Positions 1-5,832 are shown, counted from the stretch's first letter. The stretch is DNA of 8,362 nt from an uncultured Bacteroidales bacterium (GCA_945949375.1 CAMFEN010000031.1:1-8362), one strand, 5' to 3'. Numbers and translations are program-made. The notes: generated by a model not told the origin, from the letters alone.

Positions 1-52
1 CAAGAAACAACGCGTCTTGGTCGGCTTGGGTTAGGGAGGTGATAGAGGGCAT
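1..52 (-). CDS. Start of an unidentified protein, cut by the window edge; N-terminus repeated at 1926-1977
   Basis: An ATG at 52-50 opens a frame that stays open to the window edge, giving 17 residues, MPSITSLTQADQDALFL. I do not recognise the family. It is listed as coding because a second copy of the same start exists at 1977-1926, with 43 of 52 bases identical and 13 of 17 residues identical. Several of the base differences are silent (for example ACC/ACT, CTA/CTC, GCG/GCA), which suggests both derive from a translated sequence. The gene follows the 172-aa membrane protein on the same strand after a 56-nt gap. Without the sequence to the left I cannot say whether this copy is intact. Confidence 0.45.
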   Translation of the reverse strand, partial: MPSITSLTQADQDALFL

Positions 53-108
53 AGTAACTGTCTTTTCAATATACTTATTTTGAGTTCCCCGAGAAAATAA
101 ACATATGA

Positions 109-627
109 CTAATATGCACTTAAAAATAATACGATCAGCCGACCAACTAAACATGTCAGCGAAAGCGCAAAACAAATATATGCTATTATTTTGAAGATTT
201 TGAAAATAGGACTAATCTTGACCTTTTCTTCTTGAAAATCAGATTTCTGTCCTTTTTGTTTTGTGGCTGCTTTTTCAAACTCATTAGCCAAATCATTAAG
301 ATTTTGTTCTTGTGTCTTTTGCAATATATACGTTGGTTGAAAGATACATATTATACAAAAGACTAAACACAATAGACTTAACCCTATTCCTACTAAATAG
401 AACCAATCTGCAACATAGTTCTCACCTATATTACCGAATGCTGCTAAAATGCCAAATACTACTCCGACTATACTAGTAAACTGAATAAAGAAATTTTGTT
501 TACTTTCATTTATTTTCTTCTTGGTATCTGCACATTTTGCTAATACTTTCAGTGTAGGAAGATAATTCCTTTGCTCTTCTTCGGAGAGTTTATTATAACT
601 CCCTATTATTTTCTCTGTAATATTCAT
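109..627 (-). CDS. Small AT-rich membrane protein, three predicted helices, unknown function
   Basis: This 172-aa protein is not recognised. The first 45 residues are charged and hydrophilic and look helical. Hydrophobic segments follow at about 48-66, 75-96 and 142-169, with a polar, lysine- and glutamine-rich loop at about 103-138. The double helix near the middle followed by a long soluble loop resembles small SLATT-like or holin-like membrane proteins only in outline; I see no diagnostic motif. The gene is strikingly AT-rich: bases 181-240 contain 16 G or C in 60, against 35 in 60 at 7021-7080 within the EnvC gene. This suggests separate ancestry. It begins 15 nt after the 80-aa membrane protein gene ends and is probably cotranscribed with it. 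The start is the first ATG of the frame, with only AT-rich sequence before it and no Shine-Dalgarno motif. Confidence 0.7.
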   Translation of the reverse strand: MNITEKIIGSYNKLSEEEQRNYLPTLKVLAKCADTKKKINESKQNFFIQFTSIVGVVFGILAAFGNIGENYVADWFYLVGIGLSLLCLVFCIICIFQPTYILQKTQEQNLNDLANEFEKAATKQKGQKSDFQEEKVKISPIFKIFKIIAYICFALSLTCLVGRLIVLFLSAY

Positions 628-642
628 AATATATGTATTAAT

Positions 643-885
643 TTATTTTTTCATATCTCCAACAATGAGTAGGATTATCCATGCCAGCACGGGCGAGACA
701 AAGAGAGATAAAAGCACCCAACCCAGTGGGTCGCGGTGTCTATTCTTCGCCATGCGCAGTGCGATGTGTACGCGGACGAGATAGACCACGCCAAAGGTAA
801 CCACCACTCCCGCAATACCCAGCAGGATTTGCCAAAGGAGCGGGTCGACGACCAAGTGCGATTTCAGTAGGATTGCACTTGTCAT
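643..885 (-). CDS. Small inner-membrane protein with two predicted helices, unknown function
   Basis: This 80-aa protein consists almost entirely of two hydrophobic segments, at about 16-36 and 55-76. They are joined by a basic loop (VRVHIALRMAKNRHRDP) that would sit in the cytoplasm by the positive-inside rule. The second segment has the pattern RDPLGWVLLSLFVSPVLAW, a glycine/tryptophan then serine-proline helix that I associate with many uncharacterised small bacterial membrane proteins. No enzymatic motif is present. The ATG lies 1 nt after the TAA of the upstream gene (TAAAATG), so translation is very likely coupled to the 235-aa coiled-coil protein. A shared membrane role is an inference from that spacing only. 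Confidence 0.7.
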   Translation of the reverse strand: MTSAILLKSHLVVDPLLWQILLGIAGVVVTFGVVYLVRVHIALRMAKNRHRDPLGWVLLSLFVSPVLAWIILLIVGDMKK

Positions 886-886
886 T

Positions 887-1594
887 TTACTGGTAGTCTT
901 TTAATTCAAATTTTACTTTATACTTACGTTCGGGATAGGTGGTAGAGGGGTGGCTTTTGTAATAATAATAACTTCGATCGTTATACCCTGATACCTCAAT
1001 TTTTTTTACCATGCCCGGATCTATGGAAACTCTTCTTGTGAAATCTTGATAGTCAAGCATGTTTTCCTTCATATCATAATATACCATACGCCACTTTATG
1101 CCGGTAATAGTTTTATTTGTGTTGTTTTGGAGCGTAATAGTCGCACTACTGGTATAAGCATCATGGGAATATTGAACCATAGTAATTGCGCTCTGCTCCT
1201 TGTCCGATGGAGTAGTATTTTCAGAAGCCGCGGTAGTTTGGGCGTTTTGTGATGTAGCGGTGCGTTGTGCGGTAGTGGATGTGCGCGTTGTAGTAGATTT
1301 GGAAGAACCTTTTTTCAACTGTTCCAACTCGCTCTTGGTTTGAGCCAGTTCCGATTTTAATTGCTTTACCTCTCTTTGCAGGGCTCTCAAATCCACTTCC
1401 AAGTTAATCAAATCTTCTTCAGAGTACGAGAAGTCCGCGTCCTCTCCGGCGACTTCTTGCTCTGTTTCGTCCTCGGTACTTTCAAGACGAATTAAGCCTG
1501 TTGACCATAAAACAGTCAAGATGGCAATTACAACAAAGGTAATAATGAGAAAGACTTTCAAGCCTTTTCCCTGTTCTTCTCTTTCTTCGTACAT
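887..1594 (-). CDS. Membrane-anchored coiled-coil protein with a C-terminal FxLYD-like beta domain
   Basis: The 235-aa protein has a short charged cytoplasmic tail (residues 1-11), one transmembrane helix (about 12-32), an acidic stretch (37-62), a leucine-heptad coiled coil (about 60-95), and a serine/threonine-rich low-complexity linker (97-130). A compact C-terminal domain (about 136-233) completes it. That domain contains NNTNKTITGIKWRMVYYD and later DPGMVKKIEVSGY, a pattern typical of FxLYD-like immunoglobulin-fold domains in Bacteroidetes envelope proteins. The layout implies oligomerisation through the coiled coil, with the beta domain held away from the membrane on a flexible stalk; ligand and role are unknown. 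It leads directly into the 80-aa membrane protein gene with a 1-nt gap. The 76 nt upstream separate it from the 67-aa protein gene, and I found no convincing Bacteroidetes -7/-33 promoter there. Confidence 0.8.
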   Translation of the reverse strand: MYEEREEQGKGLKVFLIITFVVIAILTVLWSTGLIRLESTEDETEQEVAGEDADFSYSEEDLINLEVDLRALQREVKQLKSELAQTKSELEQLKKGSSKSTTTRTSTTAQRTATSQNAQTTAASENTTPSDKEQSAITMVQYSHDAYTSSATITLQNNTNKTITGIKWRMVYYDMKENMLDYQDFTRRVSIDPGMVKKIEVSGYNDRSYYYYKSHPSTTYPERKYKVKFELKDYQ

Positions 1595-1670
1595 AACTAC
1601 AAAAATTTATTGTTATGATTATTTTGTAACCTCATGCCAGCAATGGATACAAACAGCAGTCGTCCGTACT

Positions 1671-1874
1671 CTAAAAGTCGTTTTCTTCGTAACTGTCGAA
1701 ACCGAACATACCATCGTGATTGTCGTGCGTGCCGCAATTCCAATCATCAGCGTCCGTCCAGTTGCCTGACTTGCGGGAATAGTTGTGCCCTGTCTCTCGC
1801 CAGTTTTGATTCAGCGATTCATCCAGCGAATCATCTGAACCAAATAAAAAATCAAATAGTCCCATAGTTTTCAT
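1671..1874 (-). CDS. Small acidic hypothetical protein beginning MGLFDFLFG
   Basis: A 67-aa reading frame with no recognised family. It opens with a hydrophobic MGLFDFLFG segment (residues 4-12), then becomes strongly polar and acidic, rich in Asp, Asn, Gly, Trp and Ser. A C-terminal stretch reads DADDWNCGTHDNHDG (residues 41-55). MGLFDFLFG-like starts are common in small proteins of this phylum, so the ATG at 1865 is as likely a start as the one at 1874 used here. Only one Cys (residue 47) and two His (50, 53) are present close together, too few to claim a metal site. It lies 10 nt after the stop of the gene-start remnant at 1885-1977 and upstream of the coiled-coil protein on the same strand. 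The biased composition makes an expressed but unfolded protein plausible; it could also be non-coding. Confidence 0.5.
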   Translation of the reverse strand: MKTMGLFDFLFGSDDSLDESLNQNWRETGHNYSRKSGNWTDADDWNCGTHDNHDGMFGFDSYEENDF

Positions 1875-1884
1875 GATTATTGGT

Positions 1885-1977
1885 TTATAAAGTATTCAAA
1901 GTATCGTGAGTTTCCGACGAAAACACAAAAAGCAATGCCACTTGGTCGGCTTGGGTGAGGGAAGTGATACGGGGCAT
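1885..1977 (-). pseudogene. 30-codon remnant of the gene start repeated at 1-52
   Basis: ATG at 1977 opens a 30-codon frame, MPRITSLTQADQVALLF followed by a short tail, ending in TAA at 1887-1885. Its first 17 codons match the partial gene at the left edge (43 of 52 bases), and similarity cannot be followed further because the other copy leaves the window. After about residue 17 the composition becomes ordinary. Shifting frame there gives another open stretch (ending near 1877), so a frameshift in an originally longer gene is possible. I read it as a truncated duplicate left by a rearrangement, but a genuine 30-aa peptide cannot be excluded. It lies 63 nt downstream of the esterase gene, on the same strand. 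Confidence 0.45.
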
Positions 1978-1988
1978 ATACTATTTGG

Positions 1989-2002
1989 CAATTTACAATT
2001 TG
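1989..2002. repeat. Two-unit 7-bp tandem repeat (CAATTTR)
   Basis: Two adjacent heptamers, CAATTTA and CAATTTG, lie in the short gap between the esterase stop and the gene-start remnant. Two units alone would be unremarkable. It is listed because other 7-bp tandem repeats sit at gene junctions elsewhere in this window. Confidence 0.3.
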
Positions 2003-2040
2003 ACCACAAGCGGTCTGAAATGCCTGCGTGCTCGGAGTTT

Positions 2041-3303
2041 TTATCGTCTGATCCATTCGGCGAGACGGTGGGAGAAGTCCGCTCGCAAGGGTTGGAGTTC
2101 CTGCCATGTTACATCTCCGAGACACCAGCCGCGGTCCCATCGTTTAAGTTCGCCGATGAATAGTGGCAGTTCGGCACAATGTTGAGCACGGTACTTATTG
2201 CCCCGCGGCTGCCATGTGAAGAGATGGTAATATGCTTGCACGCCCCGCTGCCGGAGGTAGCGCACATAGCGTTTGGATGGGGCTGTGAAAGCATATGATG
2301 TAGCGATGGGTTCTAACGCCCAATTAGGATAGAGGAAATAGGAGGCATCATCCGCCTGGCATGTAACGATGACCTCTGCGGGGAGGATTGGCGTTGCAGA
2401 AAAAGATTGGGAGATGCTATCCATAGGATTGAGCACTTCTGTTTTTCCTACGGAACGGACTTTGCGGACAGTGGGCATCCATTGCATCCCCATAGCATGC
2501 ACCTTTTCTTCATAGCGTCTCGCAGCAGCGAGGAGGCTGTCGGCGGGGCAAGTGAGCGGATCTTGCCCGTGGAGTTGCTGCATGAAGAGTCGTGTGCGTT
2601 TGGTAGCCACGGAGGCAGACTGTCGGATACCAAGCGGTGCACTGAGAATTAGGGCTTTGTGTATATAGGGTCGGTTCTTCTGTGCAAGGATATCGACCAC
2701 AGCTTGTGCACCGGCAGATTGTCCGCGTAGGCAGAGACGATTAGGGTCGCCACCCCATAGAGGTATGTAGCGTTTTACCCATTCGAGCGCAAGGAGTTGG
2801 TCTTGCATACCAAGGTTAATACTGCCTAAGTCGGGCAGATAGAGATATCCGAATGCCCCGAGGCGGTAACTAATAGTAACGGTAACTATCTGCTCGCTGA
2901 GGGTGAACTCACCGAGTTGGGTGTACCAATTCTCGCCTGTTCCCTGTTGGAAGGAGCCTCCGTGGATATGCACGAGGACAGGGTAGTCGGCATGGGGAAT
3001 CCTGCTTACCGGAACGGGACTATTGATAGTGAGCACCAAACAATCTTCCGAGAAGACAAGCCCCGGCTGGCGAGCGTTTTGTGGGCAAGCATGACCGAGG
3101 TGTATATAGGTACGAGTAGAGACCCACGGCAGGAGGACAGGCGGCTGTAGGCGGTCGGCACGGGCATAGGGGATGCCGTGATAGACATAGGCATGCCTGC
3201 CGCTGTCTGTAAGGCACAGACATTGGGGAAGCGTGTCCAACGTGTAAGCAAAAACACGAGGGAGGCACAGCATTGCTACAAGAAGGAGACAGTACTTCTT
3301 CAT
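2041..3303 (-). CDS. Secreted type-B carboxylesterase (alpha/beta hydrolase)
   Basis: This 420-aa protein starts with a signal peptide (residues 1 to about 19, basic MKK then a hydrophobic core ending VFA), so it is exported, probably to the periplasm. The type-B carboxylesterase/lipase signature runs through it. C73 and C88 form the usual early pair, with C88 inside the EDCLVL motif (86-91). HGGSF (114-118) forms the oxyanion hole, and GQSAG (194-198) carries nucleophile S196 after WGGDPNRLCLRG. H375 in HCAELPLFIG matches the family's catalytic histidine. The acid is probably D319 in QADDA, where most relatives have Glu. At 420 residues it is shorter than the usual roughly 500, ending before the conserved WxxFAxxGxP tail. 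Substrate is unknown; family members hydrolyse carboxylic esters, including acetyl, feruloyl or acyl groups. It starts 18 nt after the TerB-DnaJ gene, so they may share a transcript. Confidence 0.9.
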   Translation of the reverse strand: MKKYCLLLVAMLCLPRVFAYTLDTLPQCLCLTDSGRHAYVYHGIPYARADRLQPPVLLPWVSTRTYIHLGHACPQNARQPGLVFSEDCLVLTINSPVPVSRIPHADYPVLVHIHGGSFQQGTGENWYTQLGEFTLSEQIVTVTISYRLGAFGYLYLPDLGSINLGMQDQLLALEWVKRYIPLWGGDPNRLCLRGQSAGAQAVVDILAQKNRPYIHKALILSAPLGIRQSASVATKRTRLFMQQLHGQDPLTCPADSLLAAARRYEEKVHAMGMQWMPTVRKVRSVGKTEVLNPMDSISQSFSATPILPAEVIVTCQADDASYFLYPNWALEPIATSYAFTAPSKRYVRYLRQRGVQAYYHLFTWQPRGNKYRAQHCAELPLFIGELKRWDRGWCLGDVTWQELQPLRADFSHRLAEWIRR

Positions 3304-3321
3304 ATCAGATAAGCGGGGAGG

Positions 3322-4107
3322 TTAGACTATGCCGCGGGCAGTTTTGATGGTCTCGTATGCTTGGTTGATGATGTGGAATTTCTCTGTGGCACTTCGTTGC
3401 ACCTCCTCGCCGGCATTGGAGACCTTGTCGGGATGGTACTTCATCGCCATACGTCGATAGGCGCGTTTCACCTCCTCATCGGTGGCTTGCGGAGTGATTT
3501 CCAGCGCAGTGTATGCCCAGTTGGGGTCGGCATCGCGGCGGTACATAGCGAGCAGCGAACGATAATCCATCGGCTGTATGCCCAGATGCTCCACTATCGT
3601 CTCTACCACTTGCACCTCGCTATCCGCCATCTCGCCGTCCGCCATCGCTACGTCGAGCAGGAGGTGGAGAATCTCCAAGCGCGTGGAGTAGTTAACGTGT
3701 TGCGCAATCTGCCGCGAGACGCCTACGGGGTTAATGTCTTTTTGCAGGAGTTCTTTGAGCAATTGCAGCGCATCGCGAGCGCCATCCTCGCCGTAGTTTT
3801 TCACGAGGAAAGGCTTGATATGGTTCACCTCTGATTTCTTCACCAGCCCGTCTGCTTTCATCACGCAGGCGATGAGCACGATGAGCGACACGCGGATGTC
3901 GCCAACGGTGGCACGACGGTAGTTGGTGGAGTCTCCACCAACAAAGCGGCGATCGTTTTCTTTCGGTTGATCCTCCGCGGGTTGGTCTTTATCTAACTTT
4001 TCGAGTTTTTCTTCCAGTAGTATGGCAATGGTTACCCCTATCAGGGCACCTATGGGTCCGCGTAATGCAAAACCCAAACCTCCTAATATCCATCTGTTTA
4101 AGTGCAT
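3322..4107 (-). CDS. Membrane-anchored TerB and DnaJ domain protein (DjlA-like co-chaperone)
   Basis: Three parts are visible (numbered from the upstream ATG at 4155). A glycine-rich hydrophobic anchor at about 21-47 contains GGLGFALRGPIGALIG. A TerB-like helical domain at about 83-205 carries two repeated acidic motifs, MKADG (99-103) and MADGE (171-175). A C-terminal J-domain at about 213-277 has the HPD motif at 241-243 (YHPDK). This is the DjlA layout: J-domains stimulate DnaK ATPase, and the anchor would place that activity at the inner membrane. I chose ATG 4107 (residue 17 of the longer frame) because the 16 residues before it are encoded by 7-bp tandem repeats at 4108-4135 and 4146-4166 and precede the natural membrane anchor. 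If ATG 4155 were used, the protein would be 277 aa. It follows the methyltransferase gene and precedes the esterase gene by 18 nt. Confidence 0.88.
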   Translation of the reverse strand: MHLNRWILGGLGFALRGPIGALIGVTIAILLEEKLEKLDKDQPAEDQPKENDRRFVGGDSTNYRRATVGDIRVSLIVLIACVMKADGLVKKSEVNHIKPFLVKNYGEDGARDALQLLKELLQKDINPVGVSRQIAQHVNYSTRLEILHLLLDVAMADGEMADSEVQVVETIVEHLGIQPMDYRSLLAMYRRDADPNWAYTALEITPQATDEEVKRAYRRMAMKYHPDKVSNAGEEVQRSATEKFHIINQAYETIKTARGIV

Positions 4108-4135
4108 GAGAGTTGAGAGTTTAGAGTTTAGAGAG
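4108..4135. repeat. Four-unit 7-bp tandem repeat directly before the TerB-DnaJ start
   Basis: Four contiguous heptamers occupy 4108-4114, 4115-4121, 4122-4128 and 4129-4135. They read GAGAGTT, GAGAGTT, TAGAGTT and TAGAGAG, which in another phase is the GTTKAGN unit seen at 4333-4374 and 6321-6345. The repeat abuts the preferred ATG at 4107. On the minus strand it is open in frame, so it extends the reading frame upstream and hides the likely true start. Confidence 0.8.
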
Positions 4136-4145
4136 CAGTGGCACT

Positions 4146-4166
4146 CATAATTCATAATTCATAATT
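4146..4166. repeat. Three perfect copies of the heptamer CATAATT
   Basis: CATAATT occurs three times without mismatch. The last copy supplies the first two bases of the methyltransferase stop codon (4165-4167). On the minus strand each unit contains ATG, so it produces ATG triplets, including the upstream start candidate at 4155 for the TerB-DnaJ frame. This heptamer has a different sequence from the GTTKAGN family but the same unit length, and it lies 10 nt from a member of that family. Confidence 0.8.
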
Positions 4167-4749
4167 AACCTCGCATGGCTGTGGCAAGGGCATACATGAC
4201 GATGCCTGCCGTTACGCTGACGTTGAGCGAATGCTTGGTGCCGTACTGAGGAATCTCGATGCACCCGTTGCAGGCATCTACCACCTCCTGCGCCACACCG
4301 AACACCTCATGCCCCAGCACTATGGCGATGCCGTTGAGCGTGGAGGGTTGAGCGTTTAGTGTTGAGAGTTGAGCGTTCTTAACTTCTTCGGCAGCTTGCT
4401 CAAGGGTGATGGAGTGGTGCGCTTGCTCTACGGCATAGACCTTATAGCCCCTTGCTTGCAGCGTCTTCACCGCTTCCATCGTCTCTGCAAACGCTTGCCA
4501 ACTCACCGTCTGCTCTGCGCCGAGGGCAGTCTTATGCAGGTCGTTGTTGGTGCTCAGCGTGTCGGGCTTCGGCGTGATGCCGCATAGGTACAAGCCCTCC
4601 AACAAGAAGGCATCGGCAGTACGAAAGACGGCACCCACGTTATGTTGGCTGCGAACATTGTCGAGCACCACCACCAGCGGCAGTTTCTCCGCCTCGCGGA
4701 ATGCCTCCGCAGACAGACGATTCATCTCTTGTATGGTTAGTTTTTGCAT
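4165..4749 (-). CDS. TrmH/SpoU-family RNA 2'-O-methyltransferase with an in-frame heptad-repeat insertion
   Basis: This 194-aa protein transfers a methyl group from S-adenosylmethionine to a ribose 2'-OH in RNA. All three SPOUT motifs are present. Motif 1 is DNVRSQHNVGAVFRTADAF (30-48) with N37, G39 and catalytic-type R43. Motif 2 is VLGHEVFGV (144-152). Motif 3 is IEIPQYGTKHSLNVSV (164-179). It has only the core methyltransferase domain, without the N-terminal RNA-binding domain of RlmB, so tRNA or rRNA could be the target; I cannot tell which. The oddity is residues 125-139, NAQLSTLNAQPSTLN. They have a 7-residue period encoded by six 7-bp repeats at 4333-4374, placed in the loop before motif 2, so the fold should tolerate it. 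The gene follows rimM after a 76-nt gap containing a hairpin and leads into the TerB-DnaJ gene. Confidence 0.92.
   Translation of the reverse strand: MQKLTIQEMNRLSAEAFREAEKLPLVVVLDNVRSQHNVGAVFRTADAFLLEGLYLCGITPKPDTLSTNNDLHKTALGAEQTVSWQAFAETMEAVKTLQARGYKVYAVEQAHHSITLEQAAEEVKNAQLSTLNAQPSTLNGIAIVLGHEVFGVAQEVVDACNGCIEIPQYGTKHSLNVSVTAGIVMYALATAMRG
4333..4374. repeat. Six-unit 7-bp tandem repeat inside the RNA methyltransferase gene
   Basis: Six consecutive heptamers start at 4333, 4340, 4347, 4354, 4361 and 4368. GTTGAGC occurs three times, and the others differ by one to three bases (consensus GTTKAGN). The array is 42 bp, or 14 codons, so the reading frame is kept. On the minus strand it encodes a 7-residue repeat (NAQLSTL then NAQPSTL), the translation of three heptamers per 21 bp. 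Confidence 0.88.
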
Positions 4750-4753
4750 GTTC

Positions 4754-4774
4754 GTTGATGGTAGAAAGTTGAGA
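4754..4774. repeat. Degenerate three-unit heptad repeat upstream of the methyltransferase gene
   Basis: GTTGATG, GTAGAAA and GTTGAGA lie in 7-bp phase just before the methyltransferase ATG at 4749. The middle unit is poorly conserved, so this may be a decayed member of the GTTKAGN family or coincidence. Confidence 0.4.
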
Positions 4775-4795
4775 TAGTCCGCATTCTCATTCTAT

Positions 4796-4817
4796 GGTGC
4801 GGCCTGGAGACCGCACC
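4796..4817. repeat. Perfect 7-bp inverted repeat (hairpin) between rimM and the methyltransferase gene
   Basis: GGTGCGG at 4796-4802 and CCGCACC at 4811-4817 are perfect inverted repeats around an 8-base loop, giving a GC-rich stem in either transcript. Neither strand has a T tract after it, so it does not look like a standard intrinsic terminator. It lies 8 nt after the rimM stop. Possible roles are a REP-like intergenic palindrome or an RNA-stabilising hairpin at the 3' end of the rimM message. Confidence 0.6.
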
Positions 4818-4825
4818 TCCTTTGC

Positions 4826-5326
4826 CTATAGCCCTTCGGGCAGGTCGAGGATAATGCGTTTCTGCGGTTCGTCTATCTCTATTATCAAATCTTCGTGCAC
4901 CGGCAAGAGGCGTCCGTCTTCCAATTCTAATAAGGTGTTGATAGTGGATTCATCCACGGCTGCCACCCTACCCTGCATCTCGTGCGCTTCGTTTAGCACC
5001 TCATAGCCCTTCAAGTCCTGCCATGTCATCATCTCCTCCGCCTCCTCGTCAAGGTCGCGGCGTAGCATATACGCCTCCGCGTTTACGAGCCTCAGCGCCT
5101 TGGCTTCCGTGTCCACGCCTTTCAACCAAAAGATAAGGCTATCTGCTCCCTTCCCTCGCCATTCTTCCACGCGGAAAGGCACGAAGATACCGTCCAAGAG
5201 CAGGATAAGGAAGTCGGCATCGGCTTCGTCCCAATAGGCATTGTCCATTTGGCATTGCAATTCCCCGCTTTTGCCGTGCGGGCGTCGCATCGTGCCGATT
5301 CGTATGAGTTCGTTGGCTTGAATCAT
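4826..5326 (-). CDS. rimM: Ribosome maturation factor RimM
   Basis: RimM binds ribosomal protein S19 and assists late maturation of the 30S subunit head, including 16S rRNA processing. The 166-aa length is normal. The N-terminal beta-barrel carries IGTMRRPHGKSGEL (10-22), the standard RimM opening motif, and FVPFRVEEW (48-56). The C-terminal PRC barrel runs from about 101 to 166, with WQDLKGYEV (102-110), GRVAAVDES (119-127), LLPVHEDLI (140-148) and the terminal LDLPEGL (160-166). The start lies 2 nt after the TGA of the Rieske-like lipoprotein gene, suggesting coupled translation. It is not beside rpsP, trmD or rplS, the usual proteobacterial neighbours. Confidence 0.96.
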   Translation of the reverse strand: MIQANELIRIGTMRRPHGKSGELQCQMDNAYWDEADADFLILLLDGIFVPFRVEEWRGKGADSLIFWLKGVDTEAKALRLVNAEAYMLRRDLDEEAEEMMTWQDLKGYEVLNEAHEMQGRVAAVDESTINTLLELEDGRLLPVHEDLIIEIDEPQKRIILDLPEGL

Positions 5327-5328
5327 AA

Positions 5329-5832
5329 TCAGTTGCGTATGGTGATTACTCCGTTGGAAACTATCAAATCGTAGCGCCTCAGTGCCTCGTTGCTAATCCC
5401 TTTTTGCGGCGTGGCATAGCCGGTACAGAGGTCGTACTCTTCGCCGCAAATAGGACAAGTGGCAAGCATGCCATCTATCTCTACGGGGGTATCCTGCTTC
5501 ACGCAATGGGGGCACGCCATGTCGTAGGCACTGTAAGTACCAGAACCATCGATATACACCACCACTCCCGCATAGCCAAAGCGGTCGGTTTCCTTACGGG
5601 GCATGGTTTGTCCGTTGAAATGGTAGCCCTTTTCATCCACTATCAAATAGGTATAGATATGCACAAAATGCACATACGTGCCTTCGTAGGTATTGATACG
5701 GATATTCACGGGATACGAAGGCACCGAACTGCGGTACGTGGTATGTGTATCGCAGGCTGTTAGAGTAAGGAAAAAAAGCAAAAAGGTTAATCCTTTGAAG
5801 AGAAAGAGTTGTATGCTGTTAATACACCGCAT
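5329..5832 (-). CDS. Rieske-like or zinc-ribbon-like lipoprotein
   Basis: The 167-aa protein has a lipoprotein signal peptide with lipobox LTAC and lipidated C27. Its C-terminal half resembles small Bacteroidetes lipoproteins of Rieske type: YDMACPHC (103-110), ATCPICGEEYD (124-134), and a final strand pair with GVITIRN. A Rieske [2Fe-2S] site needs CxH then CxxH. Here C107-P-H109 fits the first half, but the second half is C126-P-I-C129, with Cys in place of His. The motifs also fit a four-Cys zinc ribbon (C107, C110, C126, C129); C136 is extra. A classical Rieske redox centre is therefore unlikely, but I cannot say which metal is bound, if any. Its ATG overlaps the end of the FKBP gene by 14 nt and rimM follows 2 nt after it. 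Confidence 0.78.
   Translation of the reverse strand: MRCINSIQLFLFKGLTFLLFFLTLTACDTHTTYRSSVPSYPVNIRINTYEGTYVHFVHIYTYLIVDEKGYHFNGQTMPRKETDRFGYAGVVVYIDGSGTYSAYDMACPHCVKQDTPVEIDGMLATCPICGEEYDLCTGYATPQKGISNEALRRYDLIVSNGVITIRN

Noticed and set aside
1595..1670. Bacteroidetes -7 promoter (TAnnTTTG) before the coiled-coil protein gene
   Set aside because: Only TAAATTTTTG is present, with the wrong spacing and no TTTG element at a proper distance.
2002..2015. Hairpin GACC...GGTC after the esterase gene as a terminator
   Set aside because: The stem is only 4-5 bp and no T tract follows on either strand.
1877..2140. 87-codon minus-strand frame overlapping the end of the esterase gene
   Set aside because: Its first half overlaps the esterase in another frame. 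Its second half crosses the gene-start remnant in a shifted frame, so it is better explained as a by-product, though it may hold the shifted tail of the remnant.
3361..3834. Plus-strand frame of 157 codons opposite the TerB-DnaJ gene
   Set aside because: The minus strand has a clear J-domain and TerB motifs over the same bases, and the plus product shows no recognisable motif.
4333..4374. CRISPR-like array
   Set aside because: The units are 7 bp and directly tandem, with no spacers and no cas genes nearby.
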